Shown here: positions 30,560 to 64,000 of the stretch, piece after piece
Numbering within the stretch: the first letter of the stretch is position 1
Layout of the letters: each line of letters begins with the position of its first letter
Origin: Cristatella mucedo
Taxonomy: Eukaryota > Bryozoa > Phylactolaemata > Cristatellidae
NCBI GenBank assembly: GCA_009760855.2
Contig: WPIO01000006.1
Coordinates: 7,457,501 to 7,521,500 of the forward strand
Length of the DNA stretch: 64,000 nucleotides
Direction of reading: 5' to 3'
Position numbers and translations under genes: made by a program
Notes under the pieces: model-generated
The model's database searches: none
Seen by the model: only the letters and a program-made list of their open reading frames with translations
What the model was told of the DNA's origin: nothing

Positions 30560-30850
30560 AGGCAAATCCAATGGCTTTGCTCCTCCGCAGCCAGCTGACC
30601 TTCGGTTCAGGTTTCAGCATACTCGTGCCCTCTCAGCGCCCTCATGCTACTCGCAATCTCTCAAGGCCATCTCAGGACAATCAATTAGCTGCTTAGTTCT
30701 TCCGCTTAATGAACGTTGCCAACAAATCCTATTCCTTTGCTTTGTAGGCCTTAAACTGTGGAACCTAGTAGCTCAATTCTCACGCAAAGACAACAACATG
30801 GCCACTACTACCCCACAGACTTTGCTTTCATTAGTAGAAAAGTGATAAAT
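30560..30850 (+). mobile_element. relic of another LINE family (RT-ORF C-terminus)
   Basis: Frame MKGKSNGFAPPQPADLRFRF followed by LSAPSCYSQSLKAISG and GLKLWNLVAQFSRKD resembles the end of CR1/L2-type ORFs (NSLP/WNLLP-like block before the stop). It differs from the dominant family. No tail seen. Confidence 0.4.
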
Positions 30851-31034
30851 CTGAAATATAGTTATTTTCCAAAACATTTCAAATATAGACATTTCCAAAA
30901 TATTGGTGCAGAATACAAAATTCATATGTTTGCATTACTTTTTACACGTAACTATGACTAAAAATTATACTGTAATTGAACTTGAGTCGTCATGAAAACG
31001 TAAAAAGGTTCAATGTTTGATGTGCCTATCTACC

Positions 31035-31200
31035 CATATTAATAATAAAAAATGACACATTTGTATAGAGCCCTCAGAGAACTGAATTTCTCTCTAGGCA
31101 CTTTACAGATGCTGCATATAAAGCATTACCAAATATTTGGTGGCAACATCTGCAAGCAGCGGGCACACCAAGCAGACGGCACGAGCAAGTAAGCAGGCTA
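31035..31200 (-). mobile_element. LINE 3' end fragment
   Basis: Tail (TAA)n at 31040-31050, hairpin (gccctcagagaactgaattt ... ctctaggcactttac) and 3'-UTR words shared with the copies at 5515-5600 and 61925-62100 (cagatgctgcatataaagca). This points to a common subfamily. Confidence 0.75.
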
Positions 31201-32204
31201 TTGTGGATCACTAGACAAAGTTGTTGAGGCTTTATATCGATCATTTGTATGCATACTAGTGCACGATTATCAATACGTTGCTTATTGATAATTTTCAGAA
31301 ATAGAAATTTTATATGTAGAGGAGCATTAAGCCCACAGGTTCAATTCGCTTCCGGCTGCCTTTTTGGATACATGCGTACACTTTCCTTCGACGGCACCGG
31401 AAGGAGACAACACTTTGGGGAAAATATACTCTTTGAAAGCACCTCTCCAGTTTTTCGTCTCTTGCTCTAGCTTGGCACGCGGTGAATCTCTAAGAGGATT
31501 TTAGAAGCATCAAGACTTTGTTAGACGCTTCGAGGTATGATGAGATCGGCTAAGAGGTCATTGCAGGTTTAAAACTGTGGCATCCCTTCAAGCCACTCTG
31601 AGGTCGTTTGACACATTCTTCCAGTTATCTCGCCTGTTGGGACATCGTAGACTAACACGCTCACCATTACCAGGACTTGCTTGGACACTGGCCAGAGAAG
31701 ACCGAGTTCTTTGTGGGAAGGAGCAATGTCAAGCGGAAGCCGCTGGTAGACTCAAGGTGCTAATGCCACTACTGCACATTAAACGAGGATTAATTTGGGT
31801 TCATTTTGCTGCTCTACATAAGCAGTCCGTAGCAATCTTTGAGCTGAAAAACTACTGTACAATGTACTGCAGGATGCTCTTGTACTTGATACCCATCTCA
31901 ATAAATTCAAGGAGAATAATAGTGCTTACTTGCTCGGAGGAGTAATGCGAGCGCTTCCACCACGACCTATTGGAATTTGAACGCCGCTACCAAGGATATT
32001 ATAATGAGAACATGGTGGGAGACAACATTTGGGGGCTGCTTCGTCTAAGTGATTGGCATTAAAGTAGTAAATCTCGAAAAACAGTCACGTATAAATATTC
32101 TTATGTCGCTTTTGTACAGCTTTAACAGATATCAATTCTGGCTTATCTGTCTTTTGATCTGACTTTATAGGATACAAAAGATTCAGCACAGCGAATTCGT
32201 AGGG
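31201..32204. other. no gene seen
   Basis: Short frames only. No recognised repeat. Confidence 0.35.
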
Positions 32205-32325
32205 ACTTTATTGTTAAGGTGTCGGTCTTGCACGAGTGATTTCTTGGGCTCAGGCCGTACGGCATATGAGAACCACCTGGATAAAGATTCAGTTCTATTA
32301 AGGTAATATGTAAATGAATAAATTT
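32205..32325 (+). mobile_element. degraded SINE, family 1
   Basis: ttgttaaggtgtcggtct (A-box region), ttgggctcaggccgtacggc (B-box region), then a weak hairpin (gaaccacctggataaagatt ... ctattaaggtaatatg) and AT tail. Confidence 0.6.
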
Positions 32326-32509
32326 AGGTATCGCTGTCCTGGTCCCAAAAGCAAAGTTGAAGGAAAATCTGTACTTTCGAGGCTTTTGAAGATTTTTAAA
32401 AATAACTCTTAGTAGACAGATAAAAAATTGTGCTACGCACTGTTGCCTCCACGTGTTAAAATTAATTAAAGTAAGTAAATGACGTGCTAATCAAAAGTCT
32501 GCTCGTCGC

Positions 32510-33470
32510 TTGATTAAGGCCTCGAAATGCTCGCCTTGACCGAGACCACCTGCAATCGGGCCAACCATAATCAACCCAATCCGAAAGGCTTCTCCTTCTT
32601 TCATAGCCCTAGATCAATCAAAACTGGTTGTGTAGTTGCCATCATCGCTCACTCGTCATTTAATTTCAAGCCATTTTCAGTCCCCCTCGAAACGGTCTTA
32701 CGCATCTCTTATTTTGAGTTCATATGAGAACAAGCTGCAAATGGTGGCAGTTGTCTATCGCCCCCTGGTAATAAGCCCTCCTTTATCTAAGATTTCTCTG
32801 ATCTCATATCGATTCCGTCTTCAAAAAATCCATCTTACCTCGTGTAATTAATTCTAAGATTCATTTTGATAACTTATCTGACGCATTCAGCACTAAATTT
32901 CGTGCACTGACTGACTCATTTTGTTCTTGTGGCTCATGTGCACGGTCCACTCACCTGACCACATTATTTTCTCCTACAACGATATGCTGTCATCGCCTAT
33001 TGTTAATTAAATTTGCTTATCTGACCACGTGCGGATCCTATTCAGTCTAGAGAGTGTGTCCACTCCTCCGAACCTAAAGTCACGTGCGAATCGCGAAACC
33101 TCGAAACTCTTGACATTGATTCTATCTGCGTGAGAATATCTTCTTCGCCCCTGCTCCTCAATCCGCATTCCGACCTGTCATTATTGGTGGAATGCTACAA
33201 CACGACACTGGCTGACATGCTCGACGAGTTTGCACCTCTTATTAAACGCACTGTGCGCCCTCACCCAGACGGCCTTTGGTTTACTGCAGACGTTAAACGA
33301 GCTAGGTCTACTAAGGAAAAGCTTGAAAAGCGAAAATTAAAGATCAGGATTGACTATCCATCGACATGCATACGAGGGCTACTGTGGATCATACTAATCA
33401 ATCCTAGCGAAGGCTAAATCTGGCTTCTATAAGAAATTGCTGAATCACAGAAGCTCAATCAAAAAATGTT
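32510..33470 (+). mobile_element. LINE fragment: APE endonuclease and linker
   Basis: Across several frames the plus strand reads MLALTETTCN (TET-type catalytic Glu), GFSFFHSPRSIKTGC, a VVYRPL word, FAPLIKRTVRPHPDGLWFTA and VKRARSTKEKLEK, ending near AKSGFYKK. These are the endonuclease and linker parts missing or broken in the copy at 8721-11511. It is riddled with stops. RT is absent, so this is a 3'-truncated or deleted copy. Confidence 0.75.
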
Positions 33471-36400
33471 GGTGGAAAATTTGGCAGCAAATGTGGACCA
33501 ATAAGTCACAAAGATGAATACATGGAGGAATGCAGCCAGTCATCGCTCGCGGTAGACGCTCTTCCAAACACCACGGATGCCGCCGAGATCGCTTTAGCCG
33601 TCGAAGCGATGAGCATTCGAGGCCTAGGCTGATGCTGCCGCTTCAGTGGTCTCGGGGGTGTCGCTCGCTGTCACTATGCTCGTGACGGACGCTGAGTGAG
33701 TTCGGGACGCTAGCCAGAGCTGACCAGCGATCGCGAGCGATCGTGAGCGGCAGACCTCTTGCGACCTCTATCCAGCTCCACTTCACCTACGCGCCGGCCA
33801 GCGAAAAGGCAGGTCAAGAGGCACGCCCGAGTCCCAAGCATGTGCGTCTTTTATCTTCACCGCTAATTCTTGCGGCGACCATCTTGTCTTGGTGGCATTT
33901 ACCGAAGCGTGCAGCGCAAAGGCCAGCAGGCGCTCGGAGGGCGGAGCTCTCCCTGTGTGCCAGTCGCTCGGTCGGCTTCACAGCGCCAATGCGGGGCAGC
34001 GGTTAGCGTAGTGCCTATTGACCACGAAAGCGGCCGCAGGAAGCCGGCGCATACCTCGCATGAGCTCCGTCGTTTCGAAAACGGCGATAAGCTGAAACTC
34101 ACGGCGAACTTTTCGAGGGCATAAAAGCAGGGCACCTGCTACACTTACGTCGCCGACCGGGCGGTCTGCATGCGCAGATGCTATCGCAGATGCACGGCGG
34201 CTTGCGACTAGCGCAGCGAGTTTAGTTTAGCCTAAAGCAGAGCAACTATACATCGTTGATGTAAATTAGAAGCGAGCGAAAGAGCGAGCGAGCGAGCGAG
34301 AGAGATTGAACGTACTCAAGTTATCAGAATCCTCTCTCGAATTCCGTCGATGCCACCAAATAGCGAGAGCTATCCTTTTCGTCTCAGGAGAACAGCAATC
34401 CTGGAATGATGCGCTGGGCACTTTTCGGTGGGCTAAAGCTCATATTTGCAGACGCCCTTTAACACGACGATTGCGTTGGCCACAACATGTGGCCATCGCT
34501 CGTGTCCTTCTGACCCGTCTCTTCTCACCGAGCGCCAGCGCTCGTTCGCTCGTACGACCGAATTCTGGCTCTGTGTGCTCATTGGCTCGCTGCTCTCGCT
34601 GCTCCTCCTGTGCTCATTGGTCGCCGTAGTTACTGTTAAAAGTAAAGCTGCTCACATGAAGTAGAAGTAGAAGTATGAAGAAGTGAGAAGAAGTAGAAGT
34701 ATGAAGTACAAGTCTTTTTTGAAAGTTTCTCATTCGTTATTGGAACTATGCGCCGACTCAAGTCTCCACCTGAAAAGCCAAAAACGACGATGTCGATTGA
34801 CAGCAGCCCTTGCTCTTGGCTGCGACGGCTGCGCATGATGTGCAAAAAGACGAGAGAGAGAGAGAGAGCACTCGCTAAATCTGAAACTATTGAAGACTAC
34901 ACACAAGATTAAGGTAGCGCACTACTGCGTCTCTGTCTTAAAGGGCAAGGCAATTACCATCGAGTGGCGCCAGTGGCTCCGTTCATGCCTTACTGCATAT
35001 CAGATTCAGTGTGCGTTAATTGGCACACAGCGACTCGCCACAATTGCAGCAGTAGCGCGCAAGTCAAACTTCGGCGGCGTCAGATTTCTGCACCGACCGG
35101 AGGCATAATTGATGCGGGAAATGCTGGTCCGACTCGGCGAGCGGCTCCACCAGGGAACCCTGGTTGCTTGGGCACAGGATTACCGCGGCACACAGGAGCC
35201 GCCGAGGTGCGTCGTCGAGCATCCGCTGTCGAGGTTTTGGAGGACGGAAGTCTACTCGGCCAATGTTCGGCCTATTTTTTCGGCTCACGGCCAGCGAAAA
35301 GACGAATTTGAATGCATCAAAGTTGCTTAATTTTACTATAAAACTATAAAATGATATTATTTCGCATATGAAATAGTGTAAGTAACTAACTGGTATCTAA
35401 CGTGAAGTGGACTACAAAGCTGAAGAAAACCACGACTCCCACTTCCTGGCATGACCGAAATGTTTTCCCTACACTCTTCAGCGCTCAATGCAATAAGCAA
35501 ATAAAGTATAATTGCCAACGGAGGAAATGTGCAATATATTCATGCGGAAATGCACCCATAGGTCAGCGCGTAAGCAGCTGAGCATGGCTTTAGCGCCTCG
35601 TGGAAGTACTCTCATTTATCGTCGACGGCGGTTATAGAGTATTTGTGTGCACGCATGAACTAAGGAAAGCAGTCGGCGGTAGAAGGCCAGCGAATTCACG
35701 AGCCAACCACATCGAGGCATCGAATGCTCAAGCGCTATTCACCTTGTTGTTTGGTGCAGCCACTTTTTTTTGGAGCGCATTCTTACTCAGAATGCTGCAG
35801 CCAATTGTTATTGCTTTTGATAGTTTACTAATTGTCACGCGGTTACAGTATTTCGAGTGATTTGTGAAAAGCTTCGCGTACTTGCCCCAAAAATGTCTTC
35901 AGTTGATCGCGGAGCTCGCTAGCACTCGCCGTAGTAACAATATCACCGCGAAGCTCCACCTTGATTATACCGAGTCCAGCGATAAGAAATGCGTGAACGT
36001 GCTTCGGCAGTGAGATGGTAGTAAAATTCTGAGCAACGCTGCAGTCAGGCAAAAGGTCGTAATCGCGTGCGAATACTTGGTAGATTGAGGGGCGCTGCTA
36101 AGGTTTTCTAACTTCGACGCTCGCGTGCGCAGTTTCCTGGAGGGCTCGTCGATCCGGTGGCCTTAGCCTGGGCCAAAGCGTCTGGGAGAAAGGTTCCGTA
36201 CTCTAGTTGAGACCAAGGGAGATGAGAAGTGAGCCGCGAGTGACCTTGAACTGCTTCGGGGGAAGAGCAGAAGCCACTAGCCAGTCGTCGTGGACCTTGC
36301 GATTGGGACGTCAGCATGCAGAAATGACTGCTGTGGCTGCAGACCAGCCGGCGTAAGGGTGAGACCGCTGCTATCTATCGTCTTAAATGAAGTGTTGCAC

Positions 36401-38400
36401 TTGCCTCGACGCAGTAGATCAAGTGGCCTTGAGAGTATTCTCATGTAGGAATGACGAGGTCTCCTATAACGACAACATTTCTCCGGGTAAACGATCTGCC
36501 CACGGAACGACCGGTGCAGTCTTCTGTAACCTTTATCGCCTATTTTGAGGTCCCACTCTATATGGTGTCTGCTTTGAAGATCACCTCCATCACCTGACAT
36601 CGCATCCACGACCAGTCTTGGTGCTATGTTTGTTCTTCAGCCCTTTTTATTGCATGGCTAAGCATCTTTCTAGCTCACCTTTTCATTCTCCAGGCTTTTC
36701 GCATAATTCTGCTCGCAAGACTGCCGAAAATGCCACTGAGCCTCTGCGGTTGGCAATAAAATCGTTAGCTGGCCTGATCTTTCAACTCAAGAAAATCAGT
36801 CCTGCACCCTCACTTTCTATAGCCGCTGCACTGACCACTGGTTCATCCGTGAATATCAACCAAAATATCCAAACTTATCTACGATGCCGGTAAAGGTATA
36901 GCCTTATAGTAACAAATGGACTGCTGCACCAGTTTCGGCCTCTTCGTGCCTTCAGATCCTATACAAATAAGGATAAATTATGCATCCCTTTCTTTCATTA
37001 TTGATTACAGACGCTTGCTCTTACGATCGTCAATTTTGGAAATCAAGTCCGCCATTCTTCGGCAGTGAGGATAGCTTCTCGCATGTTTCCAGCTCTGCCG
37101 CAGCTTTTCAAGCCGCCTGTGATAACACAGCTCCGTCTGTGCTAAGCATTTCTTCGACTGTTCCTTCTCCTCGCTGTTCAGCTGCTCTTGCCGTTTTTTT
37201 TCTCGCACGCGGTGAAGCATTTAGCAACCGCACGTTTGCCAAAAGCCGCTCGCATATTGCGTGCTCCGTGGAGCGAGCCCTGCCTGCCTAGTAGGGACTC
37301 TGTCTTCACTACTTTGTGCAGCTGCAGGCGCTGAGATAAGTGCAAGATTAAAGGTAAAGCTAATGATAACCACCACTCGTTGACACGTAGTAGTTCACGG
37401 AGAAATTCTTTGCAAAACTCGGATCTTTTCAATGTCAGCCAACCAAGCAGCCTGCTGCACGAGCCGGGTCTTTTTCGCCTGTCTAGTTCTTTACACCGGT
37501 ATATATGTGCGCATGCGCATGCAAACAGTATGCATATAGCCCCGCATACTTGGAATATATATATACTAGTGCATACGCAGTTTAAATGTTATTTCATCTA
37601 AATTGGGTACCACAAATTAGAGGCAAGCGGAGAGTCCTGGACGATTTGCTTCCAATGTCAAGGTCGAGGTCATCATCCAAGGCCACTGATCGGGAAGGTT
37701 GGCTTTGCCGGACACTCCTAGCTGCTCCCTAAAGTACGGGTTGGCAGTGCACCGTATCGTGGTAAAGTATCCCCAAGGTGGGTGGCCACAGGCTGTTAGA
37801 GGCGGGACGCTCGCGGCTTCCTCGTACGGTAAGAACAAGCAAGGCCCTGCGAAAACACAGCACTCGCAGCGGTGCCGGTCTCAGCCGGCGTGCGACGAAT
37901 ACCGGCGACGCCTGAACCTCGTATCGTGGCTGGCGACTTTTAGGTGCAGCACCAATGCACGCAAGTATGCCGACGGTAGCGGAACAGCGAACGGCACTGG
38001 TGAAGGGCAGCGCATACCTTAACATAACAAGCCCGAATGCGTGACGTGTAAAAAAAAAGTTCATTTCACATCGACTGAGGGTTACAAGAGCTCAACAGCG
38101 GCCATAACGTACACCGATGGCCCCGCCGCCTGGAGCTCAAATCTGCTCAAACACCATTGCCAACTCCGAAAGCACAACTGACAGCTCACTACATGTCTTC
38201 TGCTTCTGTCCGGAATCGGCCATAGATTATCGCATAGTCGACTCCTACCCCTTGTAATTCAGGAATGCGCAGATGATGAATATCGGTCATAATCTGGCTG
38301 ATTAGGCACACCTTCAACGCGCTTCAACGCTCAGCAGCCGACGCGCGCTGACTGGCGATGGCATTCTGAGTGCAGAGGTCGGTTTAATGACAACTGAAAT
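33471..38400. other. 5 kb without an assigned gene; some GC-rich and simple-repeat parts
   Basis: GC-rich sequence spans about 33540-34620. A (gagc)n run is at 34270-34303 and an aagtagaagtatga-type purine repeat at 34659-34715. A charged reading frame on the minus strand at 37005-37220 has coding-like composition but no recognised domain or splice partners. I see no exon that belongs to either neighbouring gene. Confidence 0.35.
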
Positions 38401-39097
38401 CCAGCGCTTGTGCGAATTCACAGTGTGTATTCATAATGCGAATTCACAACCCCCTTCGTTCGCCGACCGTCTGCACTGCGTTCGACAGCTCCATGACACG
38501 GCTCGCGCTCTCGGATGCAGTCGCTATCGCGATAGCGCGAGCCGGCGACCGGCGCACTCTGTGCGACCGTGGCCGCCACCGCCGCAACCGCTGCCGCGAA
38601 CCGGCGGCCTTGGCGACGGCGGGCGACGTTTTGGTTCGAGCGCGGGCGCTCTGGCCGATGAAACAACTGTAAAACTCCGATCCGCCTCCTACTCCGACCA
38701 ACCGCGCACCGGACGGGGCGGGCCGGACAGTGACGGTAATTGGAACGATTTACGGCGTGTTGCTGAAGCCGCTCGCTAGGCTCCGCGCGCGTGCCCTCAA
38801 CCCTGCCGCTTCTCGCCCGCGAGCTCCCGGCGGCGGCGGCGGCCGGTCGGCCGTAATGCTTTCGCTATACGGAGGCGCAGCGGCGCGCGCGAACGCTTAA
38901 TAATTGCTGTAGGATCGCGGTCCAATCGTGTACGCCTCGAGCCAACCCCCCCCCCCATGCCCCCTCCCATTAATCGAGCGCCAGCGGCGGCTGCGGCGGC
39001 GGCGATGCGCCGCTGAGCGCGCGCCGATAAACCGCTCGCGGCTGCTCGTGGCCATCGGACGCCGACTGGCCGCCGGCGCACGGTGCACGCACGAGCC
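38400..39097 (+). promoter_or_regulatory. GC-rich, CpG-dense 5' region of the glutamate receptor gene
   Basis: Dense CpG sequence leads up to the receptor start codon at 39098 (context gagccATGc). No TATA box was identified. Frames on both strands are Arg/Ala-rich and probably meaningless. A promoter and 5' UTR are inferred from position only. Confidence 0.4.
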
Positions 39098-63989
<24,892 letters not shown>

Positions 63990-64000
63990 GTAAGCAAGCG

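Overview
The window is animal nuclear DNA from an invertebrate. It has GT-AG split genes, APE-endonuclease non-LTR retrotransposons (LINEs), tRNA-derived SINEs, a TA-flanked DNA transposon and many long (CT)n tracts. I cannot name the species. The protein sequences and repeat content fit a spiralian (for example a flatworm or relative), but that is a weak inference.

Two real host genes can be rebuilt exon by exon. On the minus strand (23208 down to 14146) lies a complete 7-exon DDI1/Rngo-type gene. It encodes an N-terminal ubiquitin-like domain, the helical domain, the retroviral-type aspartyl protease fold with its DSG motif, and a C-terminal UBA domain, 449 aa in all. Its third intron (4.1 kb) is loaded with LINE and SINE debris. 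On the plus strand, from 39098 to the right edge, lies a kainate-type ionotropic glutamate receptor gene. Fourteen exons join without one phase conflict. They run from the signal peptide through the amino-terminal domain, S1, M1, the pore loop with its Q/R-site glutamine, M3 ([12 protein letters not shown]) and the start of S2, giving 729 codons. The rest of S2, M4 and the tail lie beyond the window.

Layout: 0.5-5.6 kb, LINE relics with a nested SINE; 5.7-6.5 kb, GC-rich island without a gene call; 8.2-12.7 kb, a young LINE inserted in inverse orientation inside another young LINE; 14.1-23.2 kb, DDI1; 23.5-33.5 kb, dense LINE/SINE debris; 33.5-39.1 kb, mostly unassigned, ending in the GC-rich 5' region of the receptor gene; 39.1-64 kb, the receptor gene, whose introns hold LINE and SINE copies, a 661-bp MITE, an 11-bp minisatellite, a 38-bp minisatellite and long CT, AT and GA tracts.

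The most system-like observation concerns the repeats. The dominant LINE family and SINE family 1 end in the same nested hairpin (AGCGCC ... GGCGCT around AGAGA ... TCTCT) followed by a short ATT/TTA tail, and many copies are little more than that hairpin. One such stub of about 64 bp sits inside another LINE. This fits a LINE/SINE partnership in which the LINE reverse transcriptase recognises the 3' hairpin.
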